A stretch of DNA of 64,000 nucleotides from Melampsora larici-populina 98AG31. Taxonomy: Eukaryota > Basidiomycota > Pucciniomycetes > Pucciniales > Melampsoraceae. Numbering within the stretch: position 1 is the first letter of the stretch; the number at the start of each line of letters is the position of its first letter. Location of the stretch: assembly GCF_000204055.1 (NCBI RefSeq), contig NW_006768793.1:835983-899982 (forward strand), in the 5' to 3' direction. The position numbers and the translations under genes are program-made. This document shows positions 45,049 to 58,115 of this stretch, in pieces. The notes beneath the pieces were generated by a model that saw only the letters and a list, made by a program, of their open reading frames with translations, ran no database searches and had not been told where the DNA came from.

Positions 45049-45533
45049 GTGTCATCCGTATTTCTCTGCAGTACAATTTGTGTGTTGGTCACAACTAACC
45101 AAAAAGTGTTCTTACAGGTTTTGTATTCTCTGTATTCCCAAAATGAGCAGGAAAACACAACTTGGTTAAGAAGAAAACCAAGTTTTGCACCATGATGCAC
45201 TTTTCAAAAAGCCAATCAGTCTCAAATGAGCTGTACCTTATCAATTGGATGACAGACTTTGATACATCACTTGAAAATTTGATTGTACAGGAGAATATTA
45301 TTCTTGCTGCAAGCTTGAAGTGGTATGACGTCATGATGTTACAAAGTTGATCGTGAATTTGTGGGTGTGTACATAACAAAATTGACTTAGCGCCACTTTG
45401 CACAGGCGTTGTTGAAACACGAAACAAAATTAAACCGTCCATCGATTGGCAATTTGGAGTCATCGAGCTCAAGATAAGAATTCATTACTCATCCGATCTT
45501 GAAATCTCTTTAACCATCAATTTCCAAACTATC

Positions 45534-47232
45534 ATGTCAGAAGAAGAAACCATCTTACTCACTTTACCAAACGTAACAATCTATCAACAAGACATCAAGA
45601 ATCCAAATGAAACTTTACTTTTAAATCAAACCACCTTAAAAATAAAATTATTAGATATACCATCTAATACATTGATTAACATTCCAACTACATCAAATCC
45701 TCCTTCATATATAGATTCAGAAAGTTTAAAATCTCCTATCATCGAACTTAAAACTTATTTAGTTTTATCTTTTGATGATGAATTGATCGAAATCCCTTTA
45801 ACAACAGATATCGAAATCAAATTTAAATCTCCTAATTCTTATTTGATTCCAATCGATTCTAATTCAAATTCGAGCAATAATGATCAAGATCAAAAGAATG
45901 GAAAAAATAAAGAAATCGAACTTGACTTGAATTTACTTAAATCTCAACAAGAAAGTTTTATTAGATTAGAATTAAATGATCAGGATCAAATCGATCATGA
46001 TTTATTTGATACTTTTGATAATATTCTTTCAAGTTATACGAATTATTCTGGTCGAAATCCTTCAAATCTTACAACGACTAATTTTTCAAATCAAGTGGAT
46101 CAAAAACCAATCAATCAAAAAGTAAGATATCATTTCGATTTGCCCATGGATTCATCAATCAATCATTCATGCTCATCATACAATTGTCATTTTGTTTCTT
46201 AGGCTAGACTCGCTCTTATGGATGAAAGAACCGGTATGATTTGTGGAGAATTAGAATCCGAAATAATAGTAGAAGACCTACCGAATTCTAAACCAAATTC
46301 ATCATCCACCCCAATTCATATGCCACCAAAGCCTACATCAAGCTCGGTACAATCAGCAGAAACAGTAATAGTTTCTTTACCTTCTCCAGGATCTCAATCA
46401 TCTCAACAAACTTCACCAATAGTCAAGATCAATTCAACTTCTTCATCTAAAGGTTCAACTTTACTAGAAGGTGCTGAATTAATCTCACGAGGAATCGTCA
46501 CAGGTGCAGACATTCTTACGCGTCTGATGAACTCTTCAAGTTCAAGTTATCTTTCGAAAGCTCCACCAGCAACAACACCTATGACGTTCTCTCCAACTGC
46601 TAAAGCAAACTCTCAACGATTGTTAAAGGTTTCAAAGACGGCTAATCAAGTTAGTTCTAAGACGGTTCGATTGATTGGAGGGCTTGCTTCTAAAGTGGGA
46701 GATCAAATTGGAAAATCAGCTGGGATTCAACATGTCCCTGGTCAAGCACCACCTACCGGTACTCGTGGATATGTACATAATGGTATTCGAGCTTTTGCTA
46801 CTGTGATGGAAACAGTGGAAACAAGTGGTAAGAAAGTCTTATCAACAGCGTGAGTGAAGTTTGAAAGATTTTCAGATCTTATGATGCAAAACTAATGGAT
46901 AATCTCGATTGTGATTCGTTTTTGATAATTTTAGTTCATCATCAGCCGCTTCTGTAGTACGTCATAAGTATGGTGAAGAAGCAGGTCAATTAGCTGATGA
47001 TACCACTCAAAGTATTCAACATGTCGTTTTGGTCTATGTTGATGCAAGTGGAATGACAAGAAAAGCTTTATTAAGATCAGCAGGAAAAGCAGCTGTGAGA
47101 GGTAGAATGAAAGATGGTAGAGAAGTCATCTTTGGTGATGATGAACATGTGAATCAATGGAATTCCATGGATCCTAATCTAACTGATCAGAAACAAACCG
47201 TGGCACCAAAACTTCCTTCGAGAAAGAATTGA
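45534..47232 (+). CDS. spartin/senescence-domain protein
   Basis: Three exons (45534-46121, 46203-46849, 46935-47232) give 510 residues. The N-terminal half begins MSEEETILLTLPNVTIYQQ and has beta-rich segments and an asparagine/serine-rich acidic linker. The C-terminal half is the senescence/spartin-associated domain: GAELISRGIVTGADILTRLM, TVRLIGGLASKVGDQIGKS, VHNGIRAFATVMETVETSGK and the closing YGEEAGQLADDTTQSIQ. In animals spartin acts on lipid droplets and in endosomal traffic; in plants the related proteins respond to senescence. Helices of small residues suggest membrane association. No disablement is seen; this is a conserved single-copy-type gene in an island with the OPT transporter and chitinase. 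Confidence 0.85.
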
Positions 47233-47602
47233 TCGAGTCGTTTTCTGTCTATTCACTTGTTTGATTTTTAGGAAATTTAGATTTGTAGATTAAAATTGTA
47301 TCGAATATGCACGATATTCTTTAGAAAAAATGTTTGTTTGGAATCTTCAGTCCTTTGTATACAACTTTGACTATTTGTCCATTGGACTACTCCTCTGAAA
47401 TCGGATTTAATTTTATTCGGATGATCGCAAATCATAGTGAGAGAATTAAAACCATGTGTCAGATCTATCTTGTAGAGATCATAACTCTTGATATTGCCTG
47501 TGGAATCCCAAGTAACATTTTGGGAATACTTCCTGGATGTATAGCTTTAAGCTACAACTTGAGGTCAGGATTCCAAAGTTGATAAAATTGTCTACGTAGA
47601 TG
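47233..47602. other. shared 3' intergenic region
   Basis: Lies between the convergent spartin-like and OPT genes. No coding sequence supported. Confidence 0.5.
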
Positions 47603-50600
47603 TCATTCAGCTTCTTTTGCTTCAGGTTTTACAAAACAATAGTCCAAGTTTTGTGTTGGTGGAGGGTTCAAGAAATATCTACAATGATGAAACAAAAGAC
47701 CAAGTAGTAAGTTGAGGTGGATCAAGTAGAATTGGTCATCAAAAAGAGCAACTTACTGTGGGAATTCAAAAGTGATACCTGCACCACCTTGTAATAAGAA
47801 TGAAGCTATGAGTACTGTTAATTGAGTTCCAACTGTCAAAGCTGCACTCAAGATCAAAATATATTTCTTATACCTATGTATTAGAAATAGAAATCAAGGA
47901 ATCCAAAAGGAAAAGTCAATTGAAAAAAGTCTTTCTCAAAAAAAAGGAAATGATTTAAATGAAAGACATTTTGCAAGAATTCATTGACAAACCATCCTGA
48001 GTAGTGTTTTGAAATATAAATTTGTGACATGATAGCAATAAAGAATCCCATTGTTTTTCCAGAAGTGGCACCTAAGATTTCAACAAAGCAAAAGAAACAT
48101 CATCATGGTAAGTTCATATATAACTTTCAGAATTACAGATTGTTTGAAGAAAAGAGAGACTTATAAACTAACCATGACTTGCACCACCAATTGCTGCAAG
48201 CAGTAAAGGTATATGAAACGTATGTAGATCATACTTTGGCCAAAGTTTGTGATATAAGTAAGATGGAATGGGTAATAGAAATCCTACTATGAAACTCAAT
48301 GGCATCACAAACTATGAAGATATGGAATTTGAAATGATTGATCAGTAAAGTATAAAAGTGAGATCACAATTTCTCAAACACTTTGCTCACATATCTTGAA
48401 CCTATGGTATATAGATGTGTACCAAAAGCACCCCAACTGAATTTTTCAAGCTCACTATTAGTTTTTGATTCTAATTAAATTGAAGAGATTTTGAATCAAA
48501 ACAAACCTAATTGAATTAGATCCAAATTCAAGTACTCTAGAATTTGAAAATGTACCATGACCATCTGCTAAAAGTGATGGATCTTCTTCAAGAAACTTAA
48601 CAAGAATCCTAGCTACTACCCAACTTGTGAACACTCCAACAAACCTATTATAAAATCCAAGTCAAGAGGATTGCTCAATAATTAGCAGTAAGAGACAAAA
48701 AAATAAGTATGTTTAGATGATGTTGATAAATATGTGAAGTAAAACCCATTTGGATCTTTTGGACGTACGTTCCAAGAAGCTTGGCTATAAATGCTATGAT
48801 CTAGATTTAAGAGAAGCTTAGCATCTTTCCCTTTATAGATGTTTTCCCCAAGAAAATTTTCAAAAACTCACTGGAGGTACATGCATGTATTGGGCAAGCT
48901 TCATATCCTGGAAGATAGTCAAAGCACCATGCTTAAGATCAGATCTATCTCAAAGGTCAATGAAATCACTACGTACCTTCAACATACTCAACCCTTGAAT
49001 AACAGTCGCATTCCTATATTGTACATCATGTGTTAGGCTTTTCGAGACAAGATGATTAGATTGTGACTTACCCATATCTTTTGAATTTCAATGTGTATTA
49101 TAATCAATAGTTAGTGAAGAAATCATCAGTTTGACTCAAAAATTAAGCTGGATTTCAAAATTCAACTTTGAATTGAACTGACGATGTGAACCACATTAAG
49201 CCAGTAACATCACCAGGAAAGCACAATCCACCAATCATCTGCATCACTGTATGCACAGAGGCATCATAACCTGTGTATGATGACAAGAAGCCAACTGAAA
49301 AGCTTCAAATACAAGTTTTTTTAAATTAGAGATCAATGAGTTAGGAATTTGAATTTGAAAACCCAAGAACTTACATCAGAAAAGCGGAAAGAGATAGTGA
49401 AACTGCTAGAGCTAGATGTGGGATCACAGATTCATCCCTCATTGATGCCCATAAAGCTGCTAGTCCAGCCAAAGCTGAGATAGCCAAAAAGCCACTTAAA
49501 AAGTAAATTTGTACAGGAAGATATTCAAAAAGTTATTCACTCGGAGAAAACTAAACTCAGATGGCTCACAGCTTTGGAAAATCATGAAACCTTCTACAAA
49601 AGGTTCTATCTATGTCTTCAACTTCATGTGGAGCATGGGTGAGGTGTAGAAATGATCAAATCGAGCGTAAACTTGAAAGGTGATGAAGAATGACATTTGT
49701 CAAAGCTGAAGATGTAGCTAATAACTCAAAGATTTTACTAAGGATCACTACATTGGGAATGAAGGGTAATCCGTATTTAGCAACCTGTTGGGGTATTGCG
49801 ATACCTGAAAGACTGATAACTTCTTTGAAAGGGTACAGCTTGGCTTGATATGTGTAAAGGTCACCAGAAATGAATGGGAAATTTTCGGCTGATCCACTTG
49901 CTATATAATAATGATTAAAATCAAGGTGTAGAATCAGTTTAGAGAATTAGGCTTTAGATGTGAATAACCGAGTAAGAATACTTTTACCAAACCATGAGCC
50001 TTGGTAAGCAACCCAAGAGATACCTATTGCGATGAGCCAACCAGCTAAATGATGGTACTGCTCTCGAAGTTCAATTCATGAGCTAAATCAAGTCTCGAGA
50101 AAGCTTCAAACCTCTTATTTGACTCACCAGTGCATTCAGAGGAGTATACAGTGGTCCATGGGCTCCTACAGTCACCCAATCCAGGGATAGACTCAAAAAT
50201 CCAAATCCTTCTTCCGGATGAGCACCGCCAAAGATATTGGTGACTGAATGAGATTTTTGGTAAAGTAAACAAAATATACTCATTCCTCGAAGTGCTGGAG
50301 CTATATAACAAGGTAAGAATTCATCTATTTGATAAAGTGTTTTTTGTCAAAAACCAAAGTTAACATTTCTATCCATTTGTGTGTTTGATTCATAAGCTTC
50401 ACATACAGAACATCATTGCGATTGTAACTTTTATGAAGAATTTCATCCGCTGTTTTGAGGCTCTTGATTCTCCGGTGAAAGATTTCAATAAAGCCACTGA
50501 GGGTAGTACGGAGCTAGAATGATTTCATCAGATAAACAGATATGAGCCAATTTTGTATCATCTCTACTCAAGTCAACGCTTTCTAGCAAGACGGAAAAGC

Positions 50601-51868
50601 CTACGGGAACGTGGCCCGAGCTGGATAGACCAAAAGAGGCTGCAATAAGCTGTAGTGTTTGAGATAACAAGAACTTTAATCCGTAAACTGAAAGGAATCA
50701 CACATAATCAGGAGAGAGAGAGAGGTCTTCCTCACCCTGCCCAGCCGAATCCGATGATTTGGGAGCTGTATAGTATGACAAGCTCTTGATACGCTAAATG
50801 CGACTTTGAAAAGAGCATCCTCTGTGCGATAATGATCTACATAGGAATATTTTTTGTGAGCAGTGAGCTAGATCTGGAAGACCGGCAGAGATCTTATGGT
50901 TCTGTTACCTCCATAGCAGCCACACTTGCACTTCCAGATGTCGCTATAATTGACGCAAAAGTGGCCTCTCTCTTGGAAAAACGATGTCATCAGGTATCGC
51001 TGCATCATAAAGATAATTTATCACTGACTCACTCGGTGGAATGGGCCAGGATTCCACCATCTTGGACCAGGAATTTTTGACAGCATGATACCCAAACCAA
51101 AACATAACATCTACAATGTTCAAAGCTTCTTGACTTTGGCTGTCATCCAAATCAACGAGATTCATATTGAAAAGCTCACCTGTAAGGCTAAAGGTTGAAG
51201 TTTCATTGATGCTGGTTTGAAATAAAAAAGCTGAAAAGTTCATGAGATTGATCAACTTGTAGAACTATCTCAGCGTAGTCATAATAGGTAAAAAAAACAC
51301 TAACCTGAGTGATTGTAGCACCCATTATCGCTAACAGTATTCCAGTGAGGGTTGACCTTACTGTCATTGAGCTTCTATAACCTTCTGTCATTACACTCGA
51401 AGTTCGGAAATGGCAAAATTCCGATCTACCAGCGTCGAGTTTCTCTGACTCATCGTGCGCGTGAAAATCGTCAAGAAGGGTACAACTTCGATCCCTGGCT
51501 TCCAACTTCCTTAACTAAATTCTCATAGATTTAAAAGCGTCAGTCTTGGATTCTTTGAGGTGCGCACTTAACTGGAACTAACCGTTGATTCTATATGGCT
51601 CTGGTACGATTCTGTCGGTGAGTCATTTGACTTTTTGACATCTGTATTCCTCATAGAACTCTGGGTAGTACTGGGTAATAAAACCCTCAGCGGACCTAAA
51701 TAAAGGCACCTGTAAGCGACTGGTAAACTGAGTAAGAATGCTTGATTTCACTGTGATCTCCTCACCTTCAGTGAATAATGAGTTTTGGTGGTGAGAGGAA
51801 CCCGCGAAGGAGGAAGAACGTGCGTCGTCCTCCTCATTTTTTCCTTGTATTCCCCGCCGCAAGGACAT
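47603..51868 (-). CDS. oligopeptide transporter, OPT family
   Basis: A minus-strand gene with many small exons; about a dozen or more are needed, and only part was traced. Exons ending at 51305 (GILLAIMGATITQ), then 51180-51230 (FYFKPASMKLQPLALQ), 51033-51110 (with PGPRWWNPGPF, the OPT signature), 50909-50971, 50736-50836 (ending SSQIIGFGWAG) and further exons (FYEFLPCYIAPALRGMS; NIFGGAHPEEGFGF; AENFPFISGDLYTY) follow in order. The last codons are at 47603-47700, ending KPEAKEAE. OPT proteins are plasma-membrane carriers with 12-16 helices that import small peptides, glutathione or metal chelates with protons. The start at 51868 and the first exon joins are uncertain. No clear disablement was seen in the traced exons. 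Confidence 0.75.
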
Positions 51869-51954
51869 TTGATTAGTTTTTGAATAGGTTTTGTGCTATT
51901 ATTTTATAGAGAAGTCTTCGAGGTTGACTTCGGTGGCGAACAGCTGACAAGAAG

Positions 51955-52344
51955 ATGTCGCTTTCTACGACGCTATCCTCACTTCAACTCGAGTATGATG
52001 AGACGGCGAAAGGCGGGCGTTACTTCCGTGCAATTTTGATCAAGGTAGATCGATAGTAAATAGGATCGTCTATTTTGCTTTCGAAGCCGCCAAGTCAGAG
52101 TGAAACCGATTTGAACAAATGAAAGTAGGAATAACATCGTGCGAGATCCGATTGATGGTATCAACGTTGCAAAACATCGATTTGCACAATCGCTGACGAC
52201 GGAGTTCGGTCTCCAAGATTCGATCCCCAGCGCAATTACAAGATATGGCGAGCCCATCCTAAACATCGAGAAGATTTTGAAACTCTAGTCGATCAACTGA
52301 GCATTTTGGATAACAACATTCAAGAAAGGCGTGCGAGGAAGTAA
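51955..52344 (+). CDS. possible small gene, unrecognised
   Basis: An ATG at 51955 opens 30 codons (MSLSTTLSSLQLEYDE..., ending YFRAILIK) up to a possible donor GTAGAT at 52045. A second open stretch ends at TAA 52342-52344 with a protein-like sequence, RNYKIWRAHPKHREDFETL, but the frame linking both is not clear. The first exon vaguely recalls the start of mitochondrial ribosomal protein uL30, which is only a guess. It would be divergent from the OPT gene, starting 86 bases away. Confidence 0.3.
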
Positions 52345-53114
52345 AAGCCTCATTCATTTCCCAAGTCTTACAAAAAAACCAGTCATCTGAACGTGACGAG
52401 GTTGATGAGGAGTGGGGAGATTTAGGATCACTCGATTTTAAAGATCCAAAACAGAAAAATAGTTGAATAACAGAGAAACCTCATAGACACAGAGCGACTT
52501 TATATACAGAACCAGAATCGAACTGGATGGTAAACTGCCCAATTACGTCATAGTACCGGTGCACTTTTACGGCCTATTCAAAACTTCTCAGTAACAACAC
52601 CACACAGCGCCTCACAGCACAAATCACTTCTGGACCGCATAAATACAATGATTATGACCCTTGTAACATACGATGAGTGGGTATCGGGTTAGAGAAACAA
52701 ATTCTCTGTCCCCTGATTCTAATCAGATAAAGGTTCGTTTCAAAAAGCGTTCCAATCAATTCTTCTTTCAAAGATGAGTCAACCTTAATGAAGCGCTGTT
52801 AGAATCGAACATTAGTAGATATTTGAGTATTGTGATCGAATTTAATTCCTCATCAAGAGGTACATATTTTAAGATCTAGCGTATTACAATGAATGGTACT
52901 ATAAGGTGATAAACGTGAGGTGGGTCTTACAAATCAAACACTACCATACGTCTTGTACATACATAACCAACTTTGGTAGAAAGTTTAGGTAACTTTATAA
53001 AGGACGTTAAGTGATAAAAGAAAGCAAGTTAAACGATAGTCCTACATATAGTCAAGTCAAACGAAAGATATCAAAATAAATCTTCACATTCATCGAGTAA
53101 TGAGAATTCATTAT
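52345..53114. other. no gene seen
   Basis: Intergenic; no supported coding sequence or element. It holds the 3' flank of the chitinase gene. Confidence 0.45.
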
Positions 53115-54718
53115 CTAGCTCTGCCTGTTCAAGGCCTTTTGAATACTTCCTAGTAATTGACCGTCTTCTGAGTCACCTGTTGCGTCAAAAATATCGACAC
53201 CTGCTAATCCTTGTGCAATTGCATATTTTGTCTTTTCAGCTAAAGAGAAACCATCATCGTAGCTGATTAGATTTCGAGTTGAGGGGTTGAATAAAAATGG
53301 CTAAAGATTCAAAAAAAAGTTCATCAAAACGCGATCTGAATAATCCAAAATGATTTGAAGTATGACTTACAGTATGAGTACAATTATCATAATGCCTTTC
53401 ATAACCTTCAAGTCCTTTTTTTCCGTCAGTTGAAAGCTTTCCTGTTTGAGATAATTCTTTAAAGAGCCATTGTCCTCCAGCTTTGGTGATGTTTCCACAG
53501 ACATCTTTTGATCCTCCGGCGTCAGCTATCTTACCAGCAGGAGGAACAGTAGGACTCGAAGGTTGAAATAATGTACTAGTCACACCCGACTTCCCAGAAA
53601 AGGTGCTAGGTGTCAATTTGTTCGATAGGGTGGTGTATCCGTAACCATAAGCTGGCAGACCAAGGATAAGCTTCTTTGCAGGTGTTCCGGTAGAAGTCCA
53701 TTGTTTGATGGCTTGGGAAACAGAGTATCGAAAGTTGGGTTCAGAGCAAGTGTCGAAAAGTGGGGCGTTTGGGCCAGCTACTTTGGAAAATGAGGGACCA
53801 TAGACATCGTAGGCCTATGTGATGAAGATGTATCAAGTGGATTAGTCTATGGTAATCATAGAACTATCGATCGAAGGATCATAAGAAAATGAACTGACCA
53901 TGATCGTAAGGAAATCTAATTCACGAGAAAACGCGCTGGTGTCATTGAGGTAAGTGGTTCCATCAGCCGACATGAAACCGTGTACCGAAACAGCAGCCGA
54001 AAGTCGAGAGTGAGCACCAAGTTTTGATCGTAAAACTTTAAGAAAGGATAAAAAGTTTTGACTATCATCTTTGTTGAGAAGGTTACATCCTAAACCTTGG
54101 ACGTTGGGATATTCCCAATCTACAAAAATTTGACATTCGATTTTTAATTAGCATCACTCTCATGACGGATAATGATGAGCGAGTGATAGAACGACTTGAC
54201 TAAAAGATAACTCACCTAAGTCAATCCCATCAAAACCGTACTTTTTGACTGCTCGCGAAATAGACGTGGCGAAATCCGTTCGGTTTTGCTCACTGCCGAC
54301 CAAAGCACTAAAGAAACGGCTTCCTGTCCAGCCTCCGACAGTCTTTCACGATGAATTGAAAATCAGTATCAACCTAATCGAAAACAAGAACCAACCAAAG
54401 ACTTACAAGTGAGGTGGAAACGTTATGAGATTTTGCAGCTGAGATAACCTCCTTCATGTTGGCTTCCGTATCAATTTTCAAATCATCTTTCGCTGTGTCA
54501 CCTGGAACCGCAACGAAATAATGCAAATGATCGTATCTCTTCCAAGGAATTTTTTCTACTGGTAAGAACTTGGCATTATAGCCAGGATAGTAAACTGAGA
54601 TGATCGATCGATTTGAAGATTTAGCTACACGATGATGTTTACGAGCCCGGCAAGTAGCGCCTAGAGCACCTTGCAAGTCAAAGCTGACAAGAAGAACCAG
54701 AGCCAATAAGACTTGCAT
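53115..54718 (-). CDS. secreted GH18 chitinase
   Basis: Five exons (54407-54718, 54216-54342, 53899-54119, 53371-53814, 53115-53300) join to 429 residues. The first 20 residues are a signal peptide (MQVLLALVLLVSFDL...). The substrate-binding SLTVGGWTGS strand and the catalytic motif DGIDLDWEYP, split by an intron, match the DxxDxDxE signature of glycoside hydrolase family 18, in which the last glutamate is the acid. Further family blocks are LDFLTIMAYDVYG and LILGLPAYGYGY. It should hydrolyse chitin outside the cell, acting in wall remodelling or in competition with other fungi. No chitin-binding module or GPI signal is seen. All residues needed for catalysis are present. Confidence 0.9.
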
Positions 54719-55972
54719 TTTAAAAAATAAGGGGATGATAAAAACTATTGGTATATTGATAATCTAAAGTCCAAAAGGGATGAAAAGAGCCTTGTCTCGC
54801 AAGGTGTGAACGAATATAAAAAAGGTAATATGTTGCTTCAAAGAGTAGATCACTCCGGATTGTTTTTGTCAGACGGAACAGTCAATCAAGGAAACTATGA
54901 AAGCGAACGCTGGAAGCTGTAGCCTTTCAACGCACCCATGGGCCATCACAGGAGTGGGGTATTTATAAGAAAGGCAATTGCTAAGGAAATTGAGTTCAGC
55001 TTTTGTGCTGATGCATGAAAGCAACCTAATCGCTTGCGCAGGTGATCAGCTCATTGTCCGGCATCCCCACTTAGTATCGAGTATGACGGCATGTTACTAC
55101 AGGGGGTTTCCCTTGTGGCCCATTCACCAACCCCATTCAACCAACACCCTTTGTTCGCGGATACGTAGTCCTGTTTTTGATGGGTATTGCTTGGTTTTCA
55201 TCTGAATAAGCAGTCGTTGCCGAGCGCATTTAAGTCGCGTTAATTAGACCAAGCATGACCGATGAGTGAACACCTGTGAACACATGCCCAAATAAATCGC
55301 TGGCCCTTGTGTAGGCATGAGCTGACTTTACGTCACCTGAACTCTGGATCGGTTCAGACGATATTGTCGAATATGCTTACTGGCCGAACTCAAAGGAGTC
55401 TTCTGAATCCTAAGTATGCACAGCTAAATCGTTTCCTGATTTCAATTCCTACGCTCGTCAATTCCAAGAAGCAAGTGCCTACATATGGGTGTTAAGCTGG
55501 TACATCAAGACCTCACTATTTCTGCTATGTACAAGCTAGCTTTTGCCTTCTATCTGGGTAACTAGCTGAGTCACTGCAACAATTCATTTCGCACATACAA
55601 AGAGGTCAAGGACTGATGGATTTCTATATACACCACGATTGAACCTGGACGAATATATGTACATAGTTGATTTCATAATTGTCACTGATCTGTTGACCTT
55701 CAAGTTCACAAGTGTGGATCAAATCAGACCAAAGCTACAAAACTACAAAAAAAATCAATAATCCTTTGAGTAATCAGGCAAATGACCTTCAAACGCAAAG
55801 GACAGTGGGGCTCAGTGGGGGCAGAAAAAGGTTGTGATTATACTGATAAACACAGGAGAACGTGAAGTGAAATCTGATGAAATTCAGATGAAACAAACGT
55901 AGTTGATTTTTTTGCCTGATCGACTGAAATCTGGGGTGGAGGATTTTGTACCCCGCGATGCAAATCTTGACC
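54719..55972. other. chitinase promoter and intergenic region
   Basis: No supported gene. A TATA-like TATAAAAAAGG occurs on the plus strand near 54815, the wrong strand for the chitinase gene, so no promoter element is claimed. Confidence 0.4.
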
Positions 55973-55981
55973 ATACAGACC

Positions 55982-56588
55982 TAAGCTTAACTAAGCCCCT
56001 CTCGCGCGGCTGCGTCCGCGCCCCTCGAAGAGGGGCTTACAACGGACTCGTACTTTTTGGCAGGAGAGCTCCAAGAATTAAGGTGCCTTAAGTAGTTTTT
56101 TGGACTTCTCCTCGAGCCCTCACCGTAGAATTTCTCAAGTTTCTCGTATGTTGTTCTTCACACTTTTGTACATGATCTGGTACCTCATAGTTTGTCTCAC
56201 CTTGAGGGGAAGTGTTATAAATATGCGATGAAGATTTGGTAATATGTGTGCTTAAGTGCTTTCAAATTTCGTATCCAAGGCATATGAAGAAGGCTTAGGC
56301 CATTACAAGAGGACGTAAGGCCTTGTAAGGCCCATTCTTGACACAGCTCTCAAAGCATGCAGAGCTATCTGTTTCTCATGAAACTTGTGCCAGCAAATGT
56401 ACAAAGGCATGAAGAAAAACATACCAGCAGCTCACAAATTTCTACGGTGAGGATTTGAGGAGAAGTCCAAAAAACAACATAAAGGGACTTAATTCTTGGA
56501 GCTCTCCTGCCGAAAAGTACAAGTCCGTTGTAAGCCCCTCTTTGAGGGGCGCGGACGCAGCCGCGCGAGAGGGGCTTAGTTAAGCTTA
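55982..56588. mobile_element. MITE, 607 bp, 9-bp target duplication, same end type as the helicase transposon
   Basis: The ends are inverted copies for more than 100 bases with few mismatches, fading by about 200. They start TAAGCTTAACTAAGCCCCTC. ATACAGACC flanks both sides (55973-55981 and 56589-56597). Inside each end AAGCCCCTCT is followed about 37 bases later by AGAGGGGCTT, and a second GC-rich hairpin (GCGCGG/CCGCGC) lies within that loop. No coding capacity. Terminal motif, hairpin spacing and 9-bp duplication link it to the element at 33596-40931. Confidence 0.9.
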
Positions 56589-56852
56589 ATACAGACCCAA
56601 GAAAATTCGTCAACCCATCTCAACTTCTCCACGCTTAAACAATGGCTTGACATTGACAGCCGGCCCCCAAAAGCCATCCAAGGCCAAACACCTCAGTGAA
56701 CGCAGAGACGAAATAAAAAGATGTCAGAGACGACCGGAACGAAAGCTTCGGATTTCCAGATTTCAAATTTGAAATCTGGAAATCCAAAGGCGCAGTGGCC
56801 TTTGGTGAACGCCGGCATCTCAGCTAAAACTGCTGGCAGTGCCAGTCAGGTA

Positions 56853-57695
56853 CAGTTGACTCCCTTGAAACCCATATCCCTGTAAACCCATACTTCCTGA
56901 TAATCCATAGAAAATTGAGTCCATAAAATTTATGGGCAGGGAAAAGTGGCCTAAAACCCATACCTCACACTATTCCCATAACCCATAGGTTTTTTCAGGG
57001 AGACCAGGTTCAAAAGCCATAACCAGAAAGTGCAAAATTTGTTTTTTTTGTAAAAACCACCTCCTGGTGAATCATTTCTCAGCAGAAAGTGTCTCAAAAT
57101 GCTTCCAAAAGACCTCCCAAACTTCAGCGTATCAGATATTGAAACAGAGAACAACAAAAGGCTTAAGCCACTACACCAACTGCTCAACAAAGGGAAGGAA
57201 TTATCAGAGGCGGATGAAAGGTTCATGGACTCGGCGGGCAACTTGATAGACAAAGTTATGGTGTTGAGGAAGATAAAAGCAGAAGGCAATGTTTCTAAGG
57301 CTGCAAGTCAATTTAAGAAGAGCTCAAGAGACTTGAACTTTTGATCTTGAAATTCAATCAAACAAAGCAATCAGTGGTACCCAAAGAAGCCAGTAAGTTG
57401 TAACCTCAAGGGCCCTGTTGAACTGTTCACTTGCTGAAAACATGAGTTGTTGAATATTATAGGTTGTAAGAAATGGGCTGCTGAGAAAAGCAACGGACAA
57501 CACAGGTATCACACAACAATATGGAAATTAATTTTTTGAAGAACTCTTTAAAAAAAAAATCTCCCTATCAACCCATACTTTACCTGCTAAACCTTAATCT
57601 ATGGGTTATGAGGGAGATCCTCCAAAACCATACACCCATAAAACCCATAGTTTTGGGTTTCCATAAAGAGGTATGGGTTTCAAGGGAGTTGACTG
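56853..57695. mobile_element. Tc1/mariner-type element, 843 bp
   Basis: Ends CAGTTGACTCCCTTGAAACC and inverse of CAGTCAACTCCCTTGAAACC, each flanked by TA (56851-56852, 57696-57697). TA flanks and CAGT ends are typical of Tc1/mariner elements. Both subterminal regions are rich in ACCCATA words. The plus-strand frame 57099-57344 (81 residues, with a helix-turn-helix-like KAEGNVSKAASQFKKS) may be a relic of the transposase DNA-binding part. No DDE motif remains. Confidence 0.75.
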
Positions 57696-58115
57696 TAATC
57701 ATAAGAGCCGGAACAAAATCCGGCACAAGTCTCTGGGAAACTCTTGGGATGTGGAGGCGTATTTGATGGGTTTCATCTCCCCTTGAATCTATGTAAGTAT
57801 GTAATACATATTTTCTCAGGAGCTCTTGGAGAGCTTTTGAAATCTAAAGACAAATTCACTGGTTCATTGCGAGGCAAACTGCGGGGAAAAATATGATATC
57901 ATGCAATCCAAAGTTTCACGTAATGCACCCTGATTTGAACTCCCTCTTGACGTCTAATTCCAATATTGGGCACGAGCATATCATTTTCTATATTGGTATG
58001 ATTGCTTGAGTAGTATATATGTTCCGCTTTATGTTTCCCTGGGCCTCCATCCATCTTCACTTTTTTGGTGCTTTGTCTTGCAACCTATCATACTCATCAG
58101 CCTCTCCATTCTACA

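Noticed and set aside
51979..52266. Minus-strand frame of 95 residues
   Set aside because: Hydrophobic composition without family motifs; the opposite strand has at least an ATG and a plausible donor.
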